From contig ML677335.1 of assembly GCA_007922305.1 (NCBI GenBank), forward strand, positions 21,325,933 through 21,389,932: a stretch of 64,000 nt of DNA, read 5' to 3'. The stretch is from Dermatemys mawii (lineage: Eukaryota; Chordata; Testudines; Dermatemydidae). How positions within the stretch are numbered: the first letter of the stretch is position 1; each line of letters begins with the position of its first letter. Positions 46,641 through 58,148 of this stretch are shown piece after piece. Made by a program: the position numbers and the translations under genes. The notes beneath the pieces were generated by a model. That model did not search any database, was not told the origin of the DNA, and was given only the letters and a program-made list of their open reading frames with translations.

Positions 46641-47513
46641 GTCTTCACAGTTAGGAACACCTTATATTAGAGGCATGTACGGAAGAAACTGGGGCTTTCT
46701 GCGTGTGAGTCGATTTTGTGCTGTGACATTTGACCTTTTCCACATAGCCTTTTAAGGAGTTTACTTATATAAATAGGTGGCCATTCTCTTGTAGGGTCAT
46801 TTGTGACTGGTTATATTAAAGAATGTGGTTTTGTAATTAACTGTGCCCATTTACAAATACAAGGGCTGTCTGCACAAGAAAAATAACCTGCTGCTAACTG
46901 GTGTCAGCAATCAGGACAGCATAACAAATGCTGAACATGGTTCACCTGCAAGTGTAACAGGGACAAACCCCATTCAATATCATCTCAATACCTGTGGTTA
47001 AACCTGGCAAAATTTGTATTAAAGGGAACTGATTAATTTCCTATGCTGTAAACAGATAGGGTGAGTTAATTGTGGAGTTTCTTTAAACAGAGAGGATGAT
47101 TTTAATTCTGCTAGGTGGGAATTATAAACCCCAACAAAAGATAAGCATTGTGAGAATTTCCCAACCTCTCAAAACAGCTTATGAAAACACAAAAAGGTGG
47201 TTTGTGATTCTTTGACCTCAGTGTTGCAACTATAAATGTGATATTGAAATAGATTAGAGTAGCAATAGAGCGATGAGTCCTGTGCAGACGGGCCCATGGA
47301 GATAGTTCCCATTGTCATCCAGATGCATCTCTAGAAAAGGAAGAGATTACATCCCTGATATTAACCAAAAACATGTTTGATAGGTTCGTTTTTGGATCAC
47401 ATGGCAGAAACACTTAAATACAATGGTTCAGAAAGCAGTGAGAGTGATGTGCACACTCAAGAAGAAAATCTCAGCCTATTTAATTTCCCATTGTACACAA
47501 TTATGGGGTATAT
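46641..47513. other. No recognised feature
   Basis: Unique-looking AT-rich DNA. Confidence 0.5.
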
Positions 47514-47517
47514 GCAC

Positions 47518-48182
47518 TGTGACGGAGTCAGACCAGAAGGATATAGGAGAGTGCTGGAAGGCAGGTATATTAGTCTCAGGATGTGCAGGTCCTTGTTCCC
47601 TGGATAGCCAAACAAAGGCTACTCCAGACCAATCAAGACACCTGGGGCCAATTAAGAACCTTCTAGAAAGGAGTAGAAACAGCTAGCCTAATTGGGACAC
47701 CTGAAGCCAATCAGGGACTGGCTGAAACCAGATAAAAACCTCCCAGTTAGTCAGGTGGGTGTGGGTGTCAGGAGCTGTGGAAGGAAGTTATGCTGTTGGT
47801 GAGACTGAGTGTTGGACAACATATCATACTGAAGGAAGGAGGCCCTGAGGTAAGGGTGAAGTGGAGTTTGAAGAAGCAGGGACTGCTGTGGGGAAGTAGC
47901 CCAGGGAATTGTATTGTATTGTGTTTTGTGCCTAAAAGGTCAGCCATCTTAGCTGATACTATTAGGGTCCCTGGGCTGGAGTCTGGAGTAGAGGGTGGGC
48001 CCGGGCTCCCCCCTTTTTCCATCTTCCATACTGGCCTGTGATGAAGGTAACTCACTGGGTGGTGACTCTTGCCAATCATACTGAGAAAAGGAGGTCACTC
48101 TGGGGCCTAGATGAGTTTCTGAGGCCCCTAAATCTGCCAGGAAGCGCAGGACCCACAAGTACAGACTTGGAGCTTTGTCACA
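47518..48182 (+). mobile_element. Solo LTR (665 bp), same family as 23430
   Basis: It begins TGTGACGGAGTCAGACCAGA, ends GGAGCTTTGTCACA and is flanked by the 4-bp duplication GCAC (47514-47517 and 48183-48186). The TATA-like GATAAAAA is at 47731. It is collinear over its whole length with 23430-24090 in reverse. The open frames inside are not genes. Confidence 0.9.
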
Positions 48183-48186
48183 GCAC

Positions 48187-49842
48187 ATATAGGCCATCGA
48201 CCTTTCCTGAGTACTAAACTCACTTATCTTTCATTAAATCTCTTCTATTTTTCACACTACATTTCTTTAAGACAAAAATCATGCTTCCCTGCCCCTTGGC
48301 TCCCCCTCTTCTGAGAAGTTCTCCTCTGACTTTTATTCTCTCTCTCGCTCTCTCTTCTTCAAGCACATTGATTTTTATAGCCTCAGAACAACTCTTTTCA
48401 TTTAGACCAAAGCCAACATAATTGAGGTCTGTAAGTGGCACTGCAAAGTACCTTAATTTCCTGCTGGCAAAAAGTTTAAAATTTAAACACACACTGTAAT
48501 TCATTTATCTGAAACGTTTCTCACTGGGTTATCATGCTGACCACTCTTTCTGAAATATACTACAGCTACTTTCATACTATAAAGTATCTGGAAACTTCAA
48601 AAGATTTTGGGAAGCTTCAAAGTTATGAAAGTCAGTAAGAATCATAATATCAAGGGAATTCCCAGTAGTGCTTATTTCGCTTCTGTTCTCCTCTTGCCAT
48701 ACAAGCCTTTGGGCAGGTACATTAAGCGGTTATTCATCATTTCTTGTCACTGTTCAAGTAGTGTTCCCTTCCAAAACTTTAATCTCAAACACAGGGCTGC
48801 TATATCACAATGCACCATCTAATTTTACCTACAACAGGGGCCAATGGCAACGACAAGAGAACACCCAGTAACTGGACCAGACCCTGCACATCAGATCCCT
48901 GTGCAGAACAGACCCTCTGGTCATGTATGTCTCCCTTCCCAAGCAGAAAGGGAGACCAACAGGTTGCATGAATGCATCCCCCTCTTCTTGGATCTCAGAA
49001 AGAGTTTAAGGATCCATATAATGGGAGAGGAAAAGGTTCTGGGGTAAGCACCTCACTTGTCCTGTACCAAGCATAAAGACAAGAGCCTATGACTGTGCTC
49101 ACTTTCCAGCAGAGCGTCTTCTGTGCTGGGAAATTCACATAAGAGAAAGAAGGGTCTACGCAGACACAGATGAGAAGTCTTTGCCAAGTAGTAGGGACAA
49201 AGCTGCAAGAGACTCAGAGACATAGGGCTTCCATGTGTCCTGCTGGACTTCAGAGGATGTACAGGGTCTGAGCCAGATGACTAATTTATTTCACAGGGAG
49301 GAGAAGCAAACAGTCCTCCCTCCTTCCTTCCAGTAAAAAAAGAGAGAGGAAACTGACAGAGAAACATTGCACGGTGTCCTTGCCCTTTTATGAATATTTC
49401 TACAGAGCACTAGGATTGACACCATTAATCTACCAAACTATCGGGAATGGGAGGGCACATAGAATTTCAAAAAAAAAAATTAAAAGAGAGGAACTGGCCT
49501 CTGGTAGCTTATTAGACAAAGCGTGGCAGGTGCTAACAAGAGTAGCAAGCAATGGGGATTAAAATGGTTACAACAGCAAAGAGGTTATGAAACAGTTAAT
49601 TTTAAAAAGCTCATTAAACATGAGATTATAGGCCCTAAAAAGATGTAGGTTTCAGATTCCTCATTACTTCTTCACTGGTGTTAGCTTCAAAGGTCACTTC
49701 ATTTCACTTAAGTGCCTACTTTTATGTCCTTCCCCAGGAAGTTTTCAAAATGTCAGAGGATGATACCTTTGCAACGTCAGAGTCAAATTGATCTGTTCGG
49801 CAATCACAACTTACTTTATTTTGCCAAGACTGCCTTTCCTTC
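48187..49842. other. No recognised feature
   Basis: About 1.65 kb without a supported gene or repeat. Confidence 0.5.
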
Positions 49843-50250
49843 AGTGATTGAGAGAGAGAGAATATTACAGATCTCAAGCCCTTCATGCATTCTTCATCCC
49901 TGAAGCTCTATTCCAATGATAGTCCATTTAGTGTATGTCTTCACTACAAACTTAGGTCGATTACTTTGCAGTTGATTTTTTAAAGCAGACTGCATAAAGT
50001 CGATTCTGTGAGTCCCCACAAAACACAGCGAGTCAGCAGCGTTCGTCCACAGTATTGTGGAAAGCATCGACATAGCGAGTGGTGCACTGTGGGTAGCTAT
50101 CCCACAGTTCCCGGAGTCCCCAGCAGGCACCGTTTCATGCAGTGCATTGTGGGTAGAGTCCATTTAGTGATTGAAAGAGAGAGAATATTACAGATCTCAA
50201 GCCCTTCATGCATTCTTCATCCCTGAAGCTCTATTCCAATGATAGTCCAT
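49843..50250. repeat. 85-bp direct repeat bracketing a MITE fragment
   Basis: 49843-49927 and 50166-50250 match at 84 of 85 positions; the difference is in GATTGAGAGAG versus GATTGAAAGAG. Between them lies a piece starting TTAGTGTATGTCTTCACT, a Harbinger-type end, with GGTGCACTGTGGGTAGCTAT inside and no opposite end. AGTCCATTTAGTG occurs at both junctions (49921 and 50157). Confidence 0.9.
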
Positions 50251-50699
50251 ACATCTTCTGTGCTCTTCTAATCCCATCTGAAACAATCATATATTTCATA
50301 CGCTGCAAAAAAATCACCATGCTCAGTAGAACTTGATCAACACCTAGTCCTTTTTTGTGTATGCTCCAAGGCTATGCTGAGTCTTGTTCATTGCATGTGT
50401 ACATACCACACACATACACACAGTAAGAGATCCAGCTGAAACACCGGCAAAGCACATTGTCACCCTACCGTTATCCCCCACCACCATGAGTTCTAGTCTT
50501 ACCTTATCTACTGGTAGAAAGGTAGACTCTCTAACTATAAAAACATGTGATGTTTTTGGTGCCCTTTGTACAGACAGTGCACATCTGCAATGGTGTGTAA
50601 GAGGGATGTGTTTTGGTGCAGGGGAGGTGCGAGTGATAGCTGGACCCAGACTAAAAGGGAATTTAATCTGAAAGAGGAAATTCACTGAAATATCTGGTG
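50251..50699. other. No recognised feature
   Basis: No gene is recognised. The 129-codon minus-strand frame at 50344-50733 has no recognisable family. Confidence 0.4.
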
Positions 50700-51235
50700 A
50701 TAAGGTTTTAATTTTATTCAGTTTCTTAGACATAGACTTGCGTGTTCTATTTTATTTTATTTGGTAACTCACTTCGTTCTATCTGTTACTACTTGGAACC
50801 ACTTAAATCCTACTTTCTGACTTAATAAATATTGATTTTAATAAACCTGAAGTACGTGTTAGTACCTGGTGGGCCAAGCAGCTGTGCATCTCTCTCTATC
50901 AGTGTTATAGAGGGCAAACATTCTATGAGTTTGTCCTGTATAAGCTTTATACAGAATAAAACAGATTTATTTAGGGTTTGGACCACATTGGGAGTTTAGC
51001 ATCCGAATGCTAAAGGCAGGGACACTTCCTAATCTGTTTCCAGGCAAGCCTACAGCTGTTAGGGGACATGGCATAGACCTGGGTCTGGGTTTGCAGCAGG
51101 CTAGCGAGTCTGACTCAAACCAGACTGCATTTCTGAAGTCCCAAGCTGCTAGGGCAGGAAAACAGGGGCAGGAGTAATCTTGGCACATCAGTTGGCAGCT
51201 CCTAAGGGGGTTTCCTGTGATCCTAACCTGTCACA
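50700..51235 (+). mobile_element. LTR fragment (R-U5), same family as 7814
   Basis: GTTACTACTTGGAACCACTT, CAGTGTTATAGAGGGCAAAC, GTATAAGCTTTATACAG and CACATCAGTTGGCAGCTCCT mirror the minus-strand LTR at 7814-8967. AATAAA occurs at 50824-50829 and 50840-50845. The right edge is AACCTGTCACA. The U3 half is missing or unrecognisable. Confidence 0.82.
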
Positions 51236-52165
51236 GAGATGTTTAAGTGTGGTAGGGATGGAGGTGTGTTTTTTGTACGTGAGAAAAGGTAGTGAGTGCA
51301 GGATTGTGGAGAATATACACTACTCTGTTTTGAGAACTATGTAATCCAAGAAGTCAAGTTATCACAAATCCAAGAAATTGTAGCTCAAGTCATAACTTTG
51401 AAGGATGGTTTTAGAAGAAGTGACTATAAAAGTGGTACTTTGTCACAGCATATATTTGATCACTTCCCATCTGTCTGCCCAATTATATCTGCTGAATTTG
51501 CTAGCAAAATCAAGTTTTTACTACTATCCACATTTCAAATCTAATACAGCTCTGGGAAAATGGACTGCACCCAATTCCTCCTTCTGTATCATCAACAAAA
51601 TTGTCAGCTGATTTCGATTCCAGAATCTTTATTGCTGCTGCTGGTGGTGATGCTCTGTGAAAGAACATTGCCTGAGTGTCAGATGCCATGAGGAACTGGC
51701 AGTTAGAAATATTTTATTTTTGACTCAAATGGCAGATTAGATGTAGAAACCACAGAAGGAAAATAAATAAGTAATAAAAACTCTGACTATAATTGCCTTC
51801 AAAACTTGATTCAAAAAAAGTGTTTGAGCTAAACAGTATTTTGTAGGATAAGCAGAAACATGAATTTGGGAATGGGAAACAAGAGGAATGGAGAATGGAA
51901 GAAGAGAAAGATAGAAAGGGGACTGAGAAATAAAGAGAGAAAGAAGAGATCTATGCCCTCAACAGTAAAGTGACCCAGGCTTATAAACAATTCAATTTAC
52001 TTTAGCAGGTTGCACCATACCTGATACCGACACAGGAAATCAGTGGGATGCAGCATGGATGTAAGGGGCCACATTTAGACCCGTTTGCAGGATCAGGGCT
52101 TTAGTGAGTTCCTTAGGACCAGGGGTCTACATGGATAGCTCTCTGAAAAATTCAGTCAGTATGCG
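51236..52165. other. No clear feature
   Basis: Nothing firm. CGTTTGCAGGATCAGGGC near 52080 may be half of the palindromic repeat seen at 58060. Confidence 0.35.
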
Positions 52166-52850
52166 GTGGCAGTCAAAAAAGCTAGCAATGATAGGAACCC
52201 TTAGGAGAGGGATAGATAATACGACAGTAACGATCATTGTCACTATATAAATCCATGATACATCAACTCCTTGAATACAGCGTGCAGCTCTGGCCACCAC
52301 ATCTCAAAAAAATTACATTAGAAATGGAAAACGTACAAAGAACAACAAAATGATTAAGGGTATGGAACATCTTCCATATGAGGAGAGATTAAAAAACTAG
52401 GACTGTTCAGCTTAGAAAAGAGACTACTAAGGTGGGGGGGATATAATAGAGGTCTAAAAAATAGTGAATGGTGTGGAAAAATTGAATTATGCAAAGGTAT
52501 AAACACGTCCTAACACAAGAACTAGGGGTTACCCAATTAAATTAATAGGAAGCAAATTTAAAACAAACAAAAGGAAGTACTTCTTCACACAATGCAGTTA
52601 TCCTATGGAACTTCTTGCCCTGGGATGTTGTGAAGGCCAAAAGTAACTGTGTTCAAAAAAGTACCTAGTTCCTGGAAAGTAGGTCCATCAATGACTATTA
52701 GCCAAGATGGTCAGGGATGCAATCCCATGCTCCAGGTGTCCCTAGACCTCCAGCTGCTAGAAGCATCTGGCACTGGTCTTTTAGAGACATGATACTGGCC
52801 TTGATAGACCATTAGTCTGACTCAGTAGGCCCTCTCTTCTGTGACTTTTA
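52166..52850 (+). pseudogene. CR1 LINE 3' portion
   Basis: It starts with a frame reading VAVKKASNDRN (CR1 thumb region) and passes through decayed TYKALH-type and [12 protein letters not shown] segments. It ends with the tail TAGACCATTAGTCTGACTCA at about 52810. Same subfamily as 36084, opposite strand, more diverged. Confidence 0.85.
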
Positions 52851-53554
52851 CCTACAGAAGATTGTTTTACCATTCTCTGTAGAGCTGTATCTCTCCCCTG
52901 AATGTATCTCAAAGGGTTACAACCTTTAGCAAAGGTTGTCATGTAATCTCTGGCCCCAAGCCTGAGGACTATGTAAACCACACTCCACTATTTTATGCAA
53001 AGCCCACTGCAATGCCAATTTAGCCTGAGAATAATCACCATCACATTTTGAATGAGCTATAACACAACACTTATAACTGCTGTGTATTATATTCCAAAGT
53101 AATTAGCATATGTTTTCTGTAAATATACCTGAGCCTGAAAATGCCTTTAAAGGGTACCAACTGTTTCAATATAATTATAACCATAACGCCTATCAGCAGA
53201 CTGATTTAATTAATCCTTGCATCTGCAAATGAACAATTTTCCAGGTAGATCATAAATTCCTTCCTTGATCACAAAATTCACAGGAAAAAGCTAACAATTG
53301 TATTGCCCCTTTCAGATATTTTGAGGTTTCAGAACATAGAGTGCATCACTTTCCTGTCCTCATCTTTCTGATCTGCACGTTCATCTTAGAACTGTTGCCT
53401 CATTTAAATTATATATATAGTTTAGATGGTAAGTTATCAGTGTTAGTCTCTTCTTGGGTTGCCGTATAAGCATGTTTGGTGCCTTTTGTTTCTCCTTCTT
53501 GGATTGTAATGTTATATCATTTACAGCTTTATCTTTACTTTCATTTTGCTGCTG
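52851..53554. other. No recognised feature
   Basis: AT-rich spacer. Confidence 0.5.
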
Positions 53555-53562
53555 CTCATGCA

Positions 53563-53789
53563 CAGGGCTGGCTCTAGCTTTTCTGCCGCCTCGAGCACGA
53601 AAAGCGCAACTGCCCTCCCCCACCAAAAAAAAAAAAAAAAAAAAAAAAGGGTGGGGGCAGCCACAATGCCGCCGGAACAAAAAAAAAGGCAACCGGAATG
53701 TACTGCCCCAAGAATGGCTGGAATGCCACCCCTTAAAATGTGCCACCCCAAGCACATGCTTCCTCTGCTGGTGCCTGGAGCCGGCCCTG
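53563..53789. mobile_element. hAT MITE with poly(A) tract
   Basis: The ends are CAGGGCTGGCTCTAGC and GCCTGGAGCCGGCCCTG, near-perfect inverted repeats. They are flanked by the exact 8-bp duplication CTCATGCA (53555-53562 and 53790-53797). A 24-base A run sits inside at 53625-53648. The open frames crossing it are artefacts. Confidence 0.94.
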
Positions 53790-53797
53790 CTCATGCA

Positions 53798-54189
53798 GTA
53801 TCTTCAGAAAGACCAAATGCAGAAAATACCACCTTACTTAAACTGTGATTTTCACAACAGAGAATTCCTAGTTTCTAAAATTGTCAATATACCTTGTTGG
53901 AGCATAATTCTATCCAGTCTGTGGGTTTTGAAGAAAGTCTTTCAGAAACTTGAGTCAACACAGATATAAGTAAAAGATATAATCCAGCAGAACATTATCA
54001 GTAGCTTTGATTCCTACAAGCGCCATGCATGGAACAAACAAAAAGTCTAACAAAATACCAATATAAAAATTTATGGTGGCAAGGAATTCCCTGTGAAAGG
54101 AAAGCTTGTGTAGAGCACTTTCCTTGCTCCTTAGCAGTTTTGCCTTTCTCTGTGGACTAGGTCCCAGCAGCCTGCAAGAATTACTAGAG
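53798..54189. other. No recognised feature
   Basis: No gene or repeat is recognised. Confidence 0.5.
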
Positions 54190-54390
54190 ACACAAGGTGG
54201 GCAAGATAATATCTTTTATTGGACCAACTTCTGTTGGTGAGAGAGAGAGAAAGAAGCTTTCAAGCTTAACACAGCTCTGAGATAATACTTATCTCTCTCA
54301 CCAACAGAAGTTGGTGCAACAAAAATATATTACCTCATTCGCCTTGTCTCTCTACTATCCTGGTACCCACATGGCTACACGAACACTGCA
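54190..54390. repeat. Foldback of a dispersed repeat
   Basis: The left arm, CACAAGGTGGGCAAGATAAT ... TTGGACCAACTTCTGTTGGT (54191-54250), is inverted at 54294-54351 (CACCAACAGAAGTTGGTGCA ... CGCCTTGTCTCTCTACTATC). The right arm runs further, to CCCACATGGCTACACGAAC. The loop is about 40 bp. Confidence 0.85.
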
Positions 54391-56774
54391 TGCACAAATT
54401 ACTGTAACTTTAGTATTGGAGTACTTGCTTTGCCCCAATATTTCAAGTGCGTTGGAAGATGGATGGCTTTTTCCATTTTCCTTAAAGTAATAAGTACTTG
54501 ATTCATTGAAAGGTGCTGTATAATTGATGTCAATTTTCCTCACCTCTGAGATTCCAATGAAATTAAAAGATGGCCATGGTTGTAATGAAGATTTGACTGT
54601 GAAATACAAATAAGAGGACAGTAATATGAAAACTCAGCTGTTTATCTTAGATGCAGTCTGCCTAAGTGATCAAAAAGTATGCAAAATGATTTTTTAAATA
54701 GTGGGGATAGGAGAACAGGCATTTTAAAATGTTAAATATGAAAGCTGAATATAGGGATGCAGGAAAATGTGTGGCACAGAAATTTAATGAAATTCAAATA
54801 ATAATATTAAATGTTAATGTAAATGATTGTCCTGACTGCCACTGAGACTCTTACCCACATCATAAAAACCACCTTCAATCCTCATACTCACACCAAATTT
54901 TAAAACCCAAATGAACAGATGCACAGAAAAATAAATTATAGTTTTGGACTCCATTGGATGCAGGATGCTTTTGATTTCCAATCTACTATGACGGAGTCTC
55001 TAGAATTGCCTGCCATAGAGACAGAGCGTGTGTGCCTTCAGTTTCCTACATCCTTTGCATATAAAAGGTTGTAATTTTGCAGCTAACCTTCAAAGTAAGT
55101 TTCCTAAGTATTATAAGTCTCTACAGTACTTAAAATTTAATCTTACCTGTAATTAGTTTCATGTAAGGAGGCTCCTCTGCCAAAGCCACTTTGTTAAAAA
55201 TGTTCCTTATTACAGGAAGTCCTGTCTCCATTTACTGGATAAAATGCTTCACTGTACTCATGTTCCAGGACCAGCTTCCAAAGCTTCACTGTGTGATTAG
55301 AGCTTATTAGAAGTAGGACTCTATGTTATAGATGACTGTTATAAAATAGGAAGTGAGACAGAACAGGGCATCGTATCTTCTGTAACTTCAGAAGGCAAAT
55401 TTTTCCCAAAATGCCTGAGAAGTGACTTCTCAAAATATGTGCTAAGGCAGAATAGCTTTTCCCTTTGACTTACAATGAACTTATGATGTCTGGAAGGCTC
55501 AGCCATCTGTAGCGGGTGGAAGGCCAGTCAGGCAGATAATAGTAAATTTGGATACCCCCTCAATTTTATTAACAACTGTTCATTGGCTTCTTAAATGCCC
55601 TCCAAGTCTAGGAAAGGTTAAAAGCATGGCTATTTTAAATGTTTGCATGCAATGGCAAATATTGGGAACTGGTGGTGGTGGGGGGAGAACTGGGACACAG
55701 AGACAAGCGTTCTTGAGGTCTACTGAATACATAAATCTTCAGGGGCATGTCTTCTGAAAAACAAGACTAGTAAGGAAATCAGTACTTTGCAAATGTCATT
55801 AGATTTAGGCCTGAAAGGTCAAGAACTTGTTAGAAGCCTTGCTATCTGCTCTCTCCCAGTCTGGAGGGTTCCTTTGTCTTGTCCCTCAGAAAGCTATTTC
55901 TTAGCAAGGAAGCAGAAAGAAGATCTTCTAGAAGGAAGAGGCTCTCAAGGGTTAGCTGTAACTGAGTGCAACACTAACTGATGAAAGCAGAGAACTGTAG
56001 CTCAGCTGTAGTACAGCATTCTATCCAGTAGAGGAACAGACTTCTGCAGAAAAAGCCCAGTTTCAGCAGAGCTGCCTCCCTTCTGCTGACAGGCAGGCTT
56101 TACCAGGAGTGGATGCCCCATTGAGAGAGAAACACTTTCCTAACAGTGGTTCTAAACCCAAGGGAGTATCTGACCTCCTGCTTGTTGGTATTATCTGGTA
56201 TGTATCCGTGAACAGAATGAGAATGAACTGGGAGATAAAACAGTGCATACAGTGGGGAAAAGAATACATATGTGGATTTTTGTTTGTTGGCAATAGTCCA
56301 TATTAATTTAAAGGAAGCAATTACACATAAAAAATCACTTGCTGAACATTTTAATAGTTTGCAAAATATACAGCTATTAGAATTACCTAAATATCACTCA
56401 ATTAAATTACAAAAAGATGGTATATAGCATATTCTATTGGTCTATAAAATAATGGACAAGTTATACATCCACAATACCCCCTTCAGTCCAATAGTGGCAA
56501 AAAACAAAGTATGAACCACAGTCAAACATATACAAATTAAAGGAGATAGAGTGACATAATTTAGACATTTGAACCAAAGAAACTGAAACCAGACTAGGTA
56601 CATTCATCAAGTACAATAAATTTAGCATTGTAGTTTTTAAAGTCACCAGTTAATAACACAGCTTTAGGTGCACTTTCACATCTTTCAAATATCTTCCAGT
56701 ATAGATCCCAGAGTAATAAAGTGCCTTTGTTCACTCTAGTTTCATTTATATTCAGGTGCAATATACATCACACT
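54391..56774. other. Unique sequence downstream of IPMK
   Basis: AT-rich DNA without a recognised repeat or gene. It lies 3' of the presumed IPMK transcript end. Confidence 0.5.
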
Positions 56775-56798
56775 CAGAAAGAGTTACTTCATAGAAAA

Positions 56799-56804
56799 TT
56801 TATT
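56799..56804 (-). terminator. IPMK: Candidate distal poly(A) signal of IPMK
   Basis: Minus-strand AATAAA is followed about 30-40 bases downstream by a GU-rich element (GAGTGTGATGTAT). It is the last such hexamer before the sequence reverts to ordinary intergenic DNA. Use of this site is inferred. Confidence 0.4.
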
Positions 56805-58059
56805 AATATCTCATTGAACAGATTAGAATCAAGTCCCAATGTTTATACAATTTAAACAAGGTGTTTTAAAAGTACATTTGTTCCTGGTTACCACTCTTCT
56901 GCATAATCTCCTTATTTCTGTTCGATTTGGTATCAAAATGATTTACAACAAGAATTAACTCCAAATATGTGGCATCCATCTTTATGAAGTAAAATTATGG
57001 CAAAATATTTCCTGAAATTCACTTTTCCTATACTTGACTTTTATTTTATTTTAATGTGTCAATTATTACAAACATTTGCAATTTGGAAGTTGCAATGTTC
57101 ACTGGTGCTTTAATTAACAATTTATGTACAATGGCAAATGTGCAGCATTTAGCCTGTGAATAAGTAACTGAATGAACTTCACAGTAACTTTACTATAATA
57201 GTTTGTAATTCAATGGATGGTATGAGCAAGTACCATAGGAATGAGATACATGAAAGCGTAAAGTCTTTGGACATTATCTGTAATAATTACTTGCACTGCA
57301 GGATTGAGCAGATGTCCCACTCGTACACAAAGATCCTTTACTGCTTTCAGCTGTATTACTTTAGCCACCCCAAGCCCAGCACTGAATATTGATTAAATTA
57401 AAACAACAGCCTTATTTTCATGCACCATGCTTTGAAAGGTTCTCTTTTAAACACAGACACAGCTAGTTTCATATAACCTAAGATAACTAGTTTCCAATTA
57501 GATTAAATTTGAGATTACATTACTTTTTTGATGGTGACAAATGTTAGTGTACAATTGCATTTTCCACATTATTTAAAGCATTTGGACAATGTTCTCCATT
57601 ATGTGTACCTTAGTTATATGGATATGGGACTTTAAAAAAAAATTAATGACAACATCAAAATCCTCTTTAAAGCATTCCATTATGATGTTTTAGATACTAC
57701 ATATGTGAGGTCAACGGTATCAAAGCAAGAGCTGAAGGCACTCAGCAGGAAAGATTATTGCAAAAAAGTATTAACAATTAAATAAGCAAATAACAGCTTT
57801 AAATAACAGATGTGGTCATGCTTACAGAGAAGGCTATTAAAGTAGTCCAAGTCTTTAAAAAGCTGATAACAAATCTAAAATTATTAGCCCCTACCAGACA
57901 TATTAGTGGTTCTACCCTTTCTTCCTCTTCCTAGACTTCATATTACTTCCAGTTTAAAAAGAACAAAGTAGTTTCAATGGTGTTCAAAAGTTTTTAGGTT
58001 GCAAGTAACAAATATTCACATCCTTATGTAGTTAGTTCACTCTTTTTTGTTGTCATGGA

Positions 58060-58148
58060 CTAAGGGCCTGATCTTGTGTACTTTCTTATCCAGAACTATT
58101 GAAGCCTATAGGAGTTCTCTGTACACAATAAATACAGGATTGGCACTC
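58060..58148. repeat. Old palindromic MITE-like relic
   Basis: It begins AAGGGCCTGATCTTGTGTAC and ends near ACAGGATTGGCAC. This fits a diverged copy of the palindromic repeat family that starts GGGCCTGATCCTGCAAAC. It lies inside the presumed IPMK 3' UTR. Confidence 0.4.

Noticed and set aside
47377..48197. Several frames of 76-103 codons on both strands
   Set aside because: They lie in the solo LTR. The same peptides appear in the inverted copy at 23430-24090, so they are repeat-derived.
50344..50733. A 129-codon minus-strand frame
   Set aside because: It has no family resemblance, and its start side reaches into the LTR fragment beginning near 50700.
53381..53969. Frames of 137 and 171 codons crossing the poly(A) tract
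   Set aside because: They span a hAT MITE, its target duplications and a 24-base A run. The Lys/Phe stretches are the A run translated.
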